This document shows, one piece after another, positions 1 to 11,678 of a DNA stretch of 64,000 bases. The position numbers and the translations under genes were made by a program. Source of the DNA: Microplitis mediator (Eukaryota; Arthropoda; Insecta; Hymenoptera; Braconidae). The stretch spans positions 25,384,563-25,448,562 of the forward strand of contig NC_079971.1 in assembly GCF_029852145.1 (NCBI RefSeq), given 5' to 3'. The notes beneath the pieces are model-generated. The model made no database searches. It was not told the origin of the DNA and worked only from the letters and a program-made list of their open reading frames with translations. The stretch's first letter is position 1; each line of letters starts with the position of its first letter.

Positions 1-2305
1 TAAAAAAGAAGAAATTAACTATCAATTTAATATACATTTTATGTAATTTTATTTAATTTTATCTAATTTACAATTTCATCAGCGAGAACTTTGCGACACG
101 TTTTTTTAAATATATATATATATATAGTTGTATACATGTATATAATGGTAATCGCGACATATTTTTCGTCAAAGAGTAGAAAGTCTTTTAATGATTCAAT
201 CATCTTGAGAGAAATGAATGCGACTTGACGTGCTGTAATTGAGCATGAAAAGCGTGTCCTTCGTGACCATACGGGCGTTTGCTCAAGAGCGAAAGAGAAG
301 AGATAATATTGTAGAGATAAAAGCTTGAGATAGAGATAGAGAAGGAATGAGAGGAGTGAATTTTAAGACAACCGATACACATAACATTAAACACAGTGGT
401 CTTTTAGTAGTTTCAATCTCAGCCTCTATCTCTTCCTCTACCTCTTCCTCTACTTCAAGCTATACCTCAACTCAGTATCTGCTGATGCTGCTGCTCTCTT
501 TCAAATTCACTCGGTTATTTACACACACTGTATATTAATCTGGCTTACTACACTATATATGTATATATAGCCATAAGATCATGGGGCGTAAAGCCAATCA
601 ACCGGTCGCCGGTTGTTTGACCGTGGCTGCTCTCGCATTAGTATGCGATGCTCATTGCCAGCCGGCTTGATTGGCTTACATTTTTCCCACCGTCGGTTGC
701 CCACCCGACGCGTTGTCGTATCGTCTATACACTCTTTCATCTCTTTTCTACTCAACATTAACTCAGGGCTCACTGGGCACCACCGGCCCAGCAAATAAAT
801 TCACAAATCAATACGAATAATAATAAAAGATACTAAATATATAAATAAATAAAGTGTAAAGAAATGAAACAAAGATACGGAAGACACGCGAACGGTAGAT
901 ATGGTCCGGTTGCCTTTTTTCATTTTTTTACTAGTTGTTTTATATTTTAAAAACTTTTTTAATCCACGAGTTGGCGTTAATACCGTTGGTAATCAGGAGA
1001 ATGAGAGAGAAGAAGAAGTTGATACTTGAACGTGCTTGCGAATTCCGCTGATGACCCGACGCGAAATGTAGTCATTAATTCATGGAATAAAAACGTAAAA
1101 GAGACTTGAGAATGAAGAGAAAGGGCGAGAGCACAAGAGTCGGTTTTAGGTGAGAAAGAGAAGCCTGCGCCAAAAGAATCGAGTTTTATAAAAAAAAATT
1201 AACAAAAAAATTGTTTGACTCTGACTAATGAGCGTCCTCCTTCTCCTTTATCTTTTCCCTTTTTTTTTATGTTGCTACGTTAAAAAAACGTCGAGTGAGT
1301 AAAAAACGTAGATTCACGCGTGCCAGAATGAATGTCTAGATGAAATTTAAATAAATAATAATAATTATGTATCGTTATTTAAATAATAATTATAAAGAAA
1401 GTTTAAAAAATAAAAAAAATGTTGATGGATATAATTGCAAAAGATGCTCGTGCGCCAGCTCTATAAGTATGGATTTTGGTTTTGGTGTACGACACGTTTA
1501 GTAGCTTTAAATATCCAGAGGCACTTAGTGCTATCTACAAAGGCTAATGTAGCCGCTCGCTGATATAAAGGTGAGTCGCGTCAAAAGTAACCGTTTGCTT
1601 TGCCACATGTCCTATACTCCTTTTTGCTCTCTTCATACAAATACAGACATACAGACGTATATATATAAGTATATATCTACCACACTAGATAGTATATAAA
1701 TATATATGTGATACAACACACACCCACTATTGCTCATGATCGACTAACACGTCCGGTCTTTCTCTCGTGACTTCTCAATCTTATTAAATGTGCTCCTGGT
1801 TTAGCTTCCTCGACGCCGGCAATCGATAAACCCACAGAAAATTTAAATTATTAAAACATAAAAATAGCACGAATTATAATACATTAATAATATAAACGCC
1901 TTAAGACTTTAAACATATATTTTTATAATAAACATCTACAAGTATTACAATGATACTTTTACAACTAAGTTACTAGATTCAAGACAAAGTTTTAAGATCC
2001 TTGTACTCTGTACTCTGAGCCTTTCACAGTAGGTTTCATTCCGAACTTGAATAGTTCTATGAACTATGAAAACGCTTTCCGTTGTTCTAGAAAATTTGCT
2101 CAAGTGTATTTACATAGTTCTTCTGGTCTCGTCACATAAACAAAATTCAACGGATGATTGCTGCATACAATAAAAAACCAATTATGCAGATATTCAATTT
2201 ACGAACTAAGAAAATAGTATCTTATACATCAAGGGTAGAAAGTAGAACATTCCAACCCGTGTGTAATTGTCTACTCTAGTCAAAGGCGATTAGAATTTGG
2301 TGTGT
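1..2305. other. Non-coding intergenic DNA
   Basis: No coding exon, RNA gene or transposon terminus is recognisable. The stretch holds TA/ATATAT microsatellites (about 108-126 and 1655-1710), a TCT-rich pyrimidine tract (about 418-500) and AT-rich spacer. The short open frames here are low-complexity and show no conserved domain. A region around 590-780 is less AT-rich, but I could not assign it. Confidence 0.6.
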
Positions 2306-2313
2306 ATGCGATT

Positions 2314-2972
2314 CAGGGTTGGCAGACGTACAATACTTATTGTACACGTACCATAATTTGATGAACTGTACAATCCTCAATCCTAAATGTACAATCCAAC
2401 GAGAAATACAATAATTTCTAATGATCGCTATGCTTACGCTAATAAAATTATTTTACAAAAATTTTTTCAAGTCCGCTTATTTTTCCGCCATGTATCGATA
2501 GTAATTATTTCTTATTATGGTTAAAAGACAGCCTGCCAGTAGTTTTTTTTTTACATCAGCCAATGACATCATGATAAAATGTTAAAATTTAAAATAGATA
2601 TTATCAAATGTTCACTTGTTTTAATTTTTATCTCAACGATCTGCTTTATTTTCACTATGAAAACAAATTAATTAGAAGTAATGTCATTAATTTTACTTCA
2701 ATTTTTTAATTGAATTTCGCGCCATATGTTGGCCAAATAAGATGTCAAGTTTAAATAAAAAAAATTTATAACTTTTGTGAGAAATGTCGCTAATTAATTT
2801 CAGAATTTATTGAGAATAAGTATTTAGGGTAACATTTATACTATATCCTTAGTAACTAACCTAATTAAATAAAAATTATAAATAAATTTAAAATTTACAA
2901 TAATTTTACTGAAAGTACAATAATTTTACGGCCCTGATGCAATAATAATGTTTCACCCGTCTGCCAACACTG
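2314..2972. mobile_element. Non-autonomous hAT-like transposon (MITE, 659 bp)
   Basis: The left end reads CAGGGTTGGCAGACG and the right end is its inverted counterpart (CGTCTGCCAACACTG). The element is bordered on both sides by the 8-bp direct repeat ATGCGATT (2306-2313 and 2973-2980). An 8-bp target duplication and CAG-starting inverted repeats are hallmarks of hAT transposons. The interior is AT-rich, with no transposase frame, so the copy is non-autonomous. Boundaries are read directly; superfamily assignment rests on the termini and duplication length. Confidence 0.85.
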
Positions 2973-2980
2973 ATGCGATT

Positions 2981-5900
2981 TTTCGCCAGGTCTACACCTG
3001 AAAGTTTGAATTTTTGCCTGTTTATAAGAAGAATGACGCATGCGCAATTTTCATCATTCATTTTCTCATAAAGGAAAAGAACAACTTTCCTCCCTCTAAA
3101 CGAGGCAAAAATTTAAATTTTCGGTGCAAGTATATTTCCTATATTTGAATATTACGCAGCTAAACACACTGATATAAGTTGTGATCAATAATTGAAGCTC
3201 CGAAGAAAACTCAATGTTTGTGTTGGTCATATTTTTAGAATATCGAATTATGAGCATGTGACGGCACATAATACTGCTCTACGATAGCGAACTCTGTAAT
3301 TGAGGCGGGAATCTTCCCTTTGTTCTTTAGGTTATGAAATATTATATTTGAATCAGAAGCGACTATTTTCGAAAGATTTCTGTGTATTGGTTATATTTCA
3401 GAAATTTAAGCTATACTTCTCAAATATTATCAACTTATATCAATTACATACACCTTTCTAGAATAAAAATAATGTGCGTAATGTAATTGTAATTTGAAAT
3501 TAAAGTAGATCTGGAAAATCGTTCCGTATTAAATCTGAATCGGCACAAGTCTATCCCACGGGGGCCTTTTATAATCAGCCCTCTTCCGACAGCGATGACG
3601 ATCACTCGTGCAATTACAAGGTTTACAGTGTTCGTTATTAAGTACACTATCAACTCTACCATTCATTTGTATTATTAATGTTGTGCTTCGAATAAGATCA
3701 TTGGCCGATTTAATAAAGCTAATCAAAATTATATATACTTAAGCCTTCATTACTGATAATACTCAGCTTCAATAATCCCGATTCCGATACAACAATTATC
3801 TTCATTAAGCCGCGGAATGTGCGCAGGCTTTAAATAGGCCTTAGATTTATAAATACGCATGTTTGTGTACTGTCAAAGTCTTATTTCTAGGTCTTTGAGT
3901 ATTTTTACATTTTTGTTTGGGGAACATGATAAATTTGGCAGATGATAAATAGCAAGAGAAGAACGGGAATTAATAATAAAAGAAGTAAATAAAAAGTGAA
4001 GCTCGGCTTATTTTGTTTTCTGAAACTAGTTGAGAGAAATGCTTGAATCAAGTTGACAGCGGACCAGATAGAGATGTATATATATGAAATGAGGGAGATA
4101 GATAGTACTGACAGAGTCCACTTTTAATTCTCAAGCCCTTTTCCCTCTTCCATGGGTTGATTGTCATCAACGTGGATGCTTGTATCTGTCAAACATCCTA
4201 CTTCACTCTGTCGTTCTTCTTTGTCTTTTCTCTCTATACTGTCTCTGATTTTTTATTATTTTTTTTTTTCTCTTCTTACACTTTTTTTTATTTTGCTTTT
4301 CGACCTTAGAACCCTCGACGATGAAATAGGTCGAGTCAAAACTTACATAATATGCAAGTTTCAGAAAAAAAAAGAAAAAAGATTATATATACTAATTAAA
4401 ATATAAAAAGAGGATTAACTTTTAACAAGTTCATGTCATCAGCTTTTCGATCAACTCATCCGGTCAATTATCCCAGAGGTTAATTTGTGATTATAAAGTC
4501 TATTTAATGTATATCTATATGCATAATATTTAAATATACAATTATCAATTTATATGGAGATTTAGTCTTTCACAAAAGACCGTCAGCCCTTTTTTGGAAA
4601 AAAATATGATTAGGGTTGATGTATACATTTCAAAAGTAAAAGGCTGCTGCAGATTATCCGAGGCACGAGCAGGGCAAATAAAATTTTTATTGAATAAATA
4701 AATTACATTTTTCGAGAAAATCCGGATAATTTTCATTCAAATGTCATCGTTTACCGGCTCAACAATTCAAAAAAACACAAATTCAGTGGAGTGAAAAATT
4801 TAAAAATGGAATTAGTGAGTCATTTTTAGGGGGCGCGAAGCGACAAATTTTAAAGAAAATTTTCATCTCAATATGACAAACGATGAGATTTGCTACTATA
4901 TCCGTCGACAAATTCCGTGATGCCGAGTTCCAGGTGTGAGATCATTGACAAAAGGCCGAGGCAGCATAGTACTGTAGAATAAAAAAAAAAGCGACCTTTA
5001 AAAGTCTGTGTGGATAAGCACCGAGAGAAACATCCGGAGACAGTTTCAATAGCACGTCAACAATACACGGCTTTCAATTTCCTCCTTTTACTATACCAAC
5101 TACTATATACATTATACATACACATATACTGTCTCTTTTCTTCTCCCTCTTTCATTTACTCATCTCATACCCTCCTCTTTTTAGTAAGCATCACACTAAA
5201 ATTTAGTTATGTCCACAAAATCAAATTTACTACCATAAAATTATACTCGTCAAGCCAACACCTACTGTGTACCCATAGAAAATACATATCAGATTTATTT
5301 CTACCAACATTTAGTTATACATATATATATATATATATTTGGTTAAATCAATTGGTAAAATACGTTGAGAGTGTTTGTTTGACGACAACGAGTATGAGCT
5401 GTACCAAGGCTGCCCGTTGAAACATGACAGTTGTATTTACCTCTCAATGAGTTTACCCTATCGCTCCCTTTGACCATTTAATTCGTGACTTTCGCCAAGC
5501 ATACACAATTTCATCACCCACCTACACACACATCTATTTATCAGTTTATATATATAAATAACCGAATGATGTTTACATACGTTTCTAATAATTGAACAAC
5601 ATACTGCGCGTGGGACATAATGTATTCGGTAGTTCTCATGTGAATTATAATTGAAATAACAGAGACGAAAAAAATAATATGTACATAGGTAGGTAACAGC
5701 AGCGCACAATAATGCCATTGACAAAAAGGAAGATATATATAAAAATTCCCGAAATTCGCAAGTCCGAATTCCAAATTTAACAAACTAAGAATGTTCACAC
5801 GAAAGGTCGTAAGGAACCAGCGAGTATACAGCTGCTGTTCTTGGTTATTCTTCTTCATGATGTCAAATATTTATATTGGTATATATCAATGAAAGGTAGT

Positions 5901-6404
5901 AAAGTAAAGCTGTGTATAGTGATGGTGCTGATGCTGCTGCTGCTGTAAATGCTGATGGGAAAAAAGAAGCCGACAATTTTGTACAAGCGATAATATAAAA
6001 ACGCAGAAGCATGGGATGAACCTTTGGGACGTTTTTTTTACACTCCTCCCTTTTTACTTGCTTCTGCCTGGTTCTTTTTTCTTCGTTTTATTATTTCTTA
6101 TTGGACGTTTTCTTATAAAGGTATTTATATATATATATATATATATATAAACTTGTGTGTACATCGTACCTCGATCGTCTCATCGGCGTACACTATTCTA
6201 CCTCTTCAGAGGCACTCTTCCGCGCCTTACGAATATCCTGAGTAAACAGAGTCGGGACGAGACCGAGACCTACTCGTGTATATACATTGCTCTTTGAGGC
6301 TCGATTAACGAGCGTGTGCCAACAGGATCAGGAATTTATTTTTTCCAACGTATATTTTTCGGTAAACATAGCAAATGATTCGTGTTGGAATATTAAATTT
6401 GTTT
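2981..6404. other. Non-coding intergenic DNA
   Basis: I see no supportable gene. The stretch contains pyrimidine-rich tracts (about 4200-4300), AT dinucleotide runs (about 5318-5340 and 6125-6150) and a CTG-rich patch near 5930-5950. The longest open frame (5010-5420) lacks an ATG at its 5' end and translates into a hydrophobic low-complexity string with no domain, so I do not call it. Confidence 0.55.
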
Positions 6405-6408
6405 AGTA

Positions 6409-7370
6409 TGTGGGGGGTCATTCTTTCCACCCACTCCTGGCAGTTTAACGTATTTTAATTATTTTTATTATTATTATTATTATTATTATTGAATTAATTA
6501 ATTATCAAATATTTGCATTCATTTACTTAGCGATTTAGATAACGTTAGTGTCAATTAGGATGATTATTAACTTGCAGTTAGTAGTGGAATCTTTTATTAA
6601 TTATTAGTAGTAGTTGCTAAATGTTATGATTATTAATTTGTAACTTTTTATTTTAAATATTTTATTTTAACTATTTTATTTTGTATTTTAGCCCAACTGT
6701 GAAGCAACACCATAAATTATACGGGATTATAATTTAAGCGGTGATGCTGAGCAACATGGGAATAGTTTTGTCCGCTGCAGAATATTTTGGGAAATTTTAG
6801 TTTATTGTAATATTCTGACAATGTAATAAAATTCACATCTGCAGCTGGCAAGAATATTATAAAACTTAAGTGTGCAATTGTTATAAGATTAAGATAAATA
6901 TTTTGTAAATGTTGTCGGCTAAGACTTGTGGGTTTTTCCCAAATCTTTTTGTCACATCCTCAATCTTTATGACCTATTTTTTTACCTATTTTTTCCGAAG
7001 GCAATTAAAGGATTAGGGCCCGTCGTCGGCTGGCCAGCGACCCGGACCCAGTATCTCATTAGAATTGTTTCTCTCTTTCTTTTCTCTATTTCTAACTCTC
7101 TTTTTGCACTCAGCTTGCATCCCTATACATACTATCTCTACTTTTCTATTTTTTCTATGAGTACTATCCCTCGGTACCCCCTCTCAAAAATGAGTGAAGG
7201 ACCCGAAGGATGAGATTCAGAAAAGACAGTTCCTCTCGACCTCCGAACCCACAAGCCTCGCCGGTCAATTCATCTATTTTTATGTTCACGCGTGTAACTC
7301 TAAAATTTAATAAATCGTTGTTAAGTTAATTCACATTCATTTATATAAAGAACCCCCTTACATAACCAAA
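6409..7370 (+). repeat. 5' long terminal repeat
   Basis: It begins TGTGGGGGG and ends ATAACCAAA just before the primer-binding site. The same sequence recurs 5270 bp downstream with no difference that I can find. It contains a (TTA)n run near 6465-6490. If the LTR is ended at the canonical CA (7368), the flanking duplication no longer matches. Ending it two bases later gives the AGTA duplication, so the exact 3' boundary is uncertain by 2 bp. Confidence 0.93.
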
Positions 7371-7371
7371 G

Positions 7372-7381
7372 TGGTGACCCC
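7372..7381 (+). promoter_or_regulatory. Reverse-transcription primer-binding site (tRNA-Trp type)
   Basis: TGGTGACCCC lies directly inside the 5' LTR. It starts with the TGG that pairs with the CCA tail of a tRNA. This decamer is the primer site reported for CsRn1-family retrotransposons, which use tRNA-Trp. The tRNA identity is taken from that family knowledge, since no tRNA gene in this window allows a direct comparison. Confidence 0.7.
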
Positions 7382-7537
7382 TTGTTTTTTTCGATATTTA
7401 TTGTTACATTGTGTTAATATTTCTTCGTGTATTTTATATCTGGTGATTCGCGGGTGGTTTACGATATAGAAATTGTGTGTGCTTATTAACAGTTCAAATA
7501 TTTAGTTGAAGTGAGTGATTAATAAACTCTGTTAGCA

Positions 7538-8386
7538 ATGGTGAACACCGGCGCAGCAACCGGCGAGGGTGCAGCAAACGGCGAGGGCGCAGTCACGGTT
7601 GTAACGTCTCAACGGCTCCCGGAGTTCATCGCGAGTGATCCGGAGATGTGGTTCGCGATGGTCGAGTCACAATTTATGAGAAACCGCGTTACCGACAAAC
7701 AGATGCAGTATGTTAGCGTGTTAGCGGCTTTACCGGCGAAATACGCGACCGAGGTGCGCGATATAATTCTGAAACCACTAGCAGCCGCTCTGTATGACGA
7801 GTTGAAAGAACAGCTCATTAAAAGACTAAGCGTTAGCCAAGAGGAGAATACGCGAAGGCTGTTAGAGGCTGAGAAGATCGGGGATGAAAAGCCGTCCCAA
7901 TATCTACGCCGTCTACAAGCGCACGCAGGATCATCGGTTCCAGATAAGTTTTTGAAAACACTTTGGCTGCGAGGCCTTCCAGAAAAGTATCAAACAGCGA
8001 TGGCTACGCAGCAAGAAAAGTCAGTTACCGCGATGGCAGAAGTTGCTGATATTATATACGATATTCTACCAGCGCGGCCAACAATAGCCGAGGCATCCGC
8101 ATCACACGAGATGCAGCTAACCATCGCGATTCAACAGCTGCGCCTGGAGGTAGCACAGTTAAGAGGTCGCTTGGATAGTCAGGTGGACGAGATAGCCAAT
8201 ACTCGGCGTGGCAGGTCACAGACACCGCATCGCGACCAATCTGCGTCGCGGTCAAGATCGCAATCGCGTCAACGGGGCCCGCGACCTCCAGGAATGTGCT
8301 GGTACCACTGGATTTTTAAAGAGAAGGCTGACCACTGTACGAGCCCATGCAACTGGACGCCGGGAAACGGCACGGGCAGTCGTTAA
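7538..8386 (+). CDS. gag: Retrotransposon Gag (282 aa) with CHCC zinc knuckle
   Basis: Structural polyprotein of the LTR retrotransposon, expected to form cytoplasmic virus-like particles and bind the element RNA. The N-terminal half carries the Gag helix-rich region typical of CsRn1-type elements (a conserved tryptophan in PEMWFAMVESQF near residue 37). A coiled-coil-like stretch lies near residues 185-225, followed by an Arg/Ser-rich basic tail. Near the C terminus are C254, H257, C267 and C271, giving C-x2-H-x9-C-x3-C instead of the usual CCHC. The reading frame is intact from ATG to TAA and overlaps pol, which lies in the -1 frame. The start codon is the first ATG after the primer-binding site. 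Confidence 0.9.
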   Translation: MVNTGAATGEGAANGEGAVTVVTSQRLPEFIASDPEMWFAMVESQFMRNRVTDKQMQYVSVLAALPAKYATEVRDIILKPLAAALYDELKEQLIKRLSVSQEENTRRLLEAEKIGDEKPSQYLRRLQAHAGSSVPDKFLKTLWLRGLPEKYQTAMATQQEKSVTAMAEVADIIYDILPARPTIAEASASHEMQLTIAIQQLRLEVAQLRGRLDSQVDEIANTRRGRSQTPHRDQSASRSRSQSRQRGPRPPGMCWYHWIFKEKADHCTSPCNWTPGNGTGSR

Positions 8387-11300
8387 TGGCGGCCGACGAC
8401 ACTCGCCCACAAACCCACAGCCGTCTGTTTGTCCGTGACCGCGAATCAGGTATGCGCTTCCTGATCGACACCGGGGCGGACTTATGTGTAATTCCGCGCA
8501 AGCATTACCGCGGGCTCTGTAAGAAGGCGACATACGAACTTTCTGCGGCCAACGGTACGCCAATTGCTACATATGGAGTCGCGACGCTTACACTGAACCT
8601 TGGGCTAAGGCGAGATCTCACGTGGAGGTTCCTGATCGCGGATGTTTCCAAGCCGATCATCGGTGCAGATCTCCTGTCGCATTATGGCCTGCTGGTAGAC
8701 CTGAAGAACGGCAGGTTAATAGATACAACTACTAAAATTGGACTTATGGGTGACGTGGTACGATGCGGGGACCCGGGCATTAGGGTCATCTCAGGCTCAT
8801 CCGAGTACCATAAACTCCTGGAGGAATTTCCGTCGATTACTCGACCATGTGGTGCTCCTGGAGAAGTAAAACATCAAACTCAACACCACATTGTAACAAC
8901 GCCAGGTCCACCGGTGGCGCAAAAGCCGAGGCGATTAGCTCCCGATAAGCTGATGGCAGCGAAGAAGGAATTCGAGGCTATGATGCGCTTAGGACTTGCG
9001 CGACCATCGAAAAGCCCTTGGGCTGCCCCACTTCATATGGTGCCCAAGAAGGACGACGAATGGCGGCCATGCGGGGACTACAGAGGCCTCAACAGCCGGA
9101 CCAGACCGGACAAGTATGCTGTGCGACATATCCACGACTTCTCATATTTGCTCTACGGTAAGAAAATATTTTCACGTATCGATTTGGTCCGCGCTTTCAA
9201 TCAGATTCCAGTAGCCCCAGAGGATGTCCAGAAAACCGCCATCACGACACCGTTCGGTTTGTTCGAGTTTCCTTTTATGACCTTTGGACTCCGTAACGCA
9301 GCCCAAACGTTCCAGCGTTTCATGGATGAGGTACTTCGTGGTCTGGATTTCTGTTACGCCTACATCGACGACATTCTCATCGCCTCATCGACACCAGAAG
9401 AACACAGGAGGCATCTCAGAATACTCTGCGAGAGATTAGAGAGGTATGGGGTGGTGGTCAACCCCAATAAGTGTGTTTTCGGCGTATCTGAAGTTGAGTT
9501 TCTAGGATACATGGTTTCTGAAGAAGGCACCCGACCACTGCCTGAGAAAGTGAAGGTCATTCGCTCATTCCCACAACCAACCACAGGTAAGCAACTCCGT
9601 CAATTTTTAGGTATGATGAACTTCTACCGTAGGTTCGTACCCAAAGCTGCGGATATCCAGGCACCATTAAACGAGTTGCTCAAAGGAGACATAAAGGGGC
9701 GTGCACCAATCAAATGGACCTCTGCAGCCGTCGCCGCGTTCGAGAGGTGCAAGGAAAGCTTGGCACAAGCGACACTACTGGTACACCCAAAATCAGAAGC
9801 TCTGCTTGCGATTTTCACGGATGCTTCTGATGTAGCCGTCGGCGCAGTACTGCAGCAATGGGTTGATGAGTCATGGCAGCCGCTCAACTTCTTTTCGAAG
9901 AAACTCAGCCCTGCAGAGCAAAAATACAGCGCATATGACAGGGAGTTACTGGCAATATACTTGGCGGTGAAACATTTCCGACATATGGTCGAAGCATGTG
10001 AGTTTTCTATTTACACTGACCATAAACCCTTAACGTTTGCTTTTAAGTTAAGATCCACTCAGTGTTCACCACGCCAACAACGTCACCTGGATTTCATTGG
10101 TCAATTTTCCACGGACATCCGTCATGTAGCGGGTCAAGACAATGTCGTCGCTGATGCACTGTCACGCATCGAGGAATTAGAACCTACAATCAACTACGAG
10201 GCATTAGCAGAATCTCAAAAGACAGATCAAGAGCTTTTGGACTTGCAACATCAATCCTCGTCGCTGCAACTTCAACCGGTCCCAGTTCCAGGTCTAGGTG
10301 TCACCGTGGTATGCGACACGTCAAACGCAATGCCACGACCATTCGTTACGAAAGACTTCAGGACAGCTGCATTCAACTCTGTACACCAGCTGTCGCATCC
10401 AGGGGCTAACGCAACGTGTAAACTGGTAGCACAGCGGTATGTCTGGCCATCAATGAGGTCAGATTGTCGACGGTGGGCTAGGTGTTGCATCGAATGTCAA
10501 CGTTCCAAAATAACTCGTCACGTCTCAGCGCCGGTAGGGTCGTTTGCACCCCCATCGTCCAGGTTTGAACATGTGCACTTAGATTTAATTATTATGCCGC
10601 ATTGCGACGGCAATAGATATTGCCTAACTATGATAGACAGGTTCTCCCGATGGCCAGAAGTAGTTCCACTACCTGACCAAGAAGCTGCAACGGTCGCACG
10701 AGCGTTCTTCGATCATTGGATAGCGCGATTTGGAGTTCCACTGCGCGTAACCACGGACCAAGGCAGGCAGTTTGAATCCAATCTATTCAGGCATCTCAAC
10801 CAGCTGACTGGCACAACTCATATCCGGACCACGGCGTACCACCCTGCAGCCAACGGTATGGTCGAGCGTTTTCATCGACAACTTAAGGCGGCTATACGGT
10901 GTCATCAAGGCCGTTGGACAGAATCATTGCCAGCAGTGATGCTGGGTATCAGGTCGGCCTGGAAGGAAGATTTAAGCGCTACTGCCGCAGAGATGATATA
11001 CGGCCAACCGCTACGCGTTCCAGGGGAATTCCTGGCGTCACGAGTGTCACGAGGTGATGACACCGCAGCGGCGACCTTCGTCAGAGAGCTCAGAGGACAC
11101 TTCCAACAATTACGTCCTGCAGCGGTAAGTCGCCATGGCGAAAAGAAAATTTTTGTGTTTAAGGACCTTGCTACTACCAGCCACGTGTTTGTGCGTTATG
11201 ACGGACCCAAGAGGCCACTCCAGCAACCATATACGGGGCCTTACCCTGTTGTTAGCAGGTCTGAAAAGTTTTTCGTCGTTAACATGGGTGGTCATAACAG

Positions 11301-11655
11301 CACTATCACGGTCGATCGCCTCAAGCCAGCGTATACAATGACGAGCGATATCGAAGAACCTGAGCTAGTGGAACCTGATGAGGACGTCATCATCGCGCGT
11401 CCACGACGAGGACGACCAAGGAATCCAGTGAGTCTGCCAGAGCTTCCAGCTCCACCAGAGATTCAACCAGTGCTTCCAGCTCCACCAGAAATTCAACCAG
11501 AGCCTCCAAATCCACCAGAACGTCCACGCTCACCTGAAACTCCAGCACCAGCGATACCAGACCCGGACATTCCACCGGGGGTCGAAGTTCCACGACAGAC
11601 CAGGGCAGGAAGACGAGTACGGTTTCCGGACCGTTTCCAGGCTGGATATCCGTGA
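8347..11655 (+). CDS. pol: Retrotransposon Pol: protease, RT, RNase H, integrase
   Basis: Reverse-transcribes and integrates the element. Counting from the first in-frame Met (8347), the aspartic protease motif DTGA is at residues 41-44, the RT catalytic YIDD at 339-342, and RNase H begins near residue 488 (FTDAS). An HHCC zinc-binding region (HxxxH ... CIEC) lies at about 680-720. The integrase core has D746, D804 and E840, which is the canonical D,D35E spacing. A GPY/F-type module (YTGPYP) follows near residue 965. The tail is rich in proline with a repeated APPEIQP-like unit. No stop or frameshift interrupts it. The frame opens at 8332 and is probably entered by -1 slippage at 8362-8368, so the Met at 8347 is nominal. 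No env gene follows. Confidence 0.95.
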   Translation: MQLDAGKRHGQSLMAADDTRPQTHSRLFVRDRESGMRFLIDTGADLCVIPRKHYRGLCKKATYELSAANGTPIATYGVATLTLNLGLRRDLTWRFLIADVSKPIIGADLLSHYGLLVDLKNGRLIDTTTKIGLMGDVVRCGDPGIRVISGSSEYHKLLEEFPSITRPCGAPGEVKHQTQHHIVTTPGPPVAQKPRRLAPDKLMAAKKEFEAMMRLGLARPSKSPWAAPLHMVPKKDDEWRPCGDYRGLNSRTRPDKYAVRHIHDFSYLLYGKKIFSRIDLVRAFNQIPVAPEDVQKTAITTPFGLFEFPFMTFGLRNAAQTFQRFMDEVLRGLDFCYAYIDDILIASSTPEEHRRHLRILCERLERYGVVVNPNKCVFGVSEVEFLGYMVSEEGTRPLPEKVKVIRSFPQPTTGKQLRQFLGMMNFYRRFVPKAADIQAPLNELLKGDIKGRAPIKWTSAAVAAFERCKESLAQATLLVHPKSEALLAIFTDASDVAVGAVLQQWVDESWQPLNFFSKKLSPAEQKYSAYDRELLAIYLAVKHFRHMVEACEFSIYTDHKPLTFAFKLRSTQCSPRQQRHLDFIGQFSTDIRHVAGQDNVVADALSRIEELEPTINYEALAESQKTDQELLDLQHQSSSLQLQPVPVPGLGVTVVCDTSNAMPRPFVTKDFRTAAFNSVHQLSHPGANATCKLVAQRYVWPSMRSDCRRWARCCIECQRSKITRHVSAPVGSFAPPSSRFEHVHLDLIIMPHCDGNRYCLTMIDRFSRWPEVVPLPDQEAATVARAFFDHWIARFGVPLRVTTDQGRQFESNLFRHLNQLTGTTHIRTTAYHPAANGMVERFHRQLKAAIRCHQGRWTESLPAVMLGIRSAWKEDLSATAAEMIYGQPLRVPGEFLASRVSRGDDTAAATFVRELRGHFQQLRPAAVSRHGEKKIFVFKDLATTSHVFVRYDGPKRPLQQPYTGPYPVVSRSEKFFVVNMGGHNSTITVDRLKPAYTMTSDIEEPELVEPDEDVIIARPRRGRPRNPVSLPELPAPPEIQPVLPAPPEIQPEPPNPPERPRSPETPAPAIPDPDIPPGVEVPRQTRAGRRVRFPDRFQAGYP
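8362..8368 (+). promoter_or_regulatory. Probable -1 ribosomal frameshift site GGGAAAC
   Basis: G GGA AAC is read in the gag frame (codons start at 8363 and 8366), so it fits the X XXY YYZ rule for -1 slippage. It lies 15 nt upstream of the gag stop codon (8384-8386), inside the only window where both frames are open (8332-8386; the pol frame has a TGA at 8329-8331). This placement explains how the pol product could be made as a Gag-Pol fusion. I did not fold the downstream RNA for a stimulatory structure. Confidence 0.75.
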
Positions 11656-11665
11656 CTCCATCACT

Positions 11666-11678
11666 GGCAGGGGGGTGA
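11666..11678 (+). promoter_or_regulatory. Polypurine tract for plus-strand priming
   Basis: A G-rich run (GGCAGGGGGGTGA) abuts the 3' LTR, where Ty3/gypsy elements place the plus-strand primer. It is not purely purine (one C and one T), so the functional tract may be only the G6 core. Confidence 0.6.

Noticed and set aside
5010..5420. 136-codon frame, the longest in the first 6 kb
   Set aside because: It has no ATG start, is hydrophobic low-complexity with a TA-repeat run inside, and shows no family resemblance.
6926..7213. 95-codon frame in the LTR (also at 12196-12483)
   Set aside because: Present only because the LTR is duplicated; it has no domain and lies downstream of no coding context.
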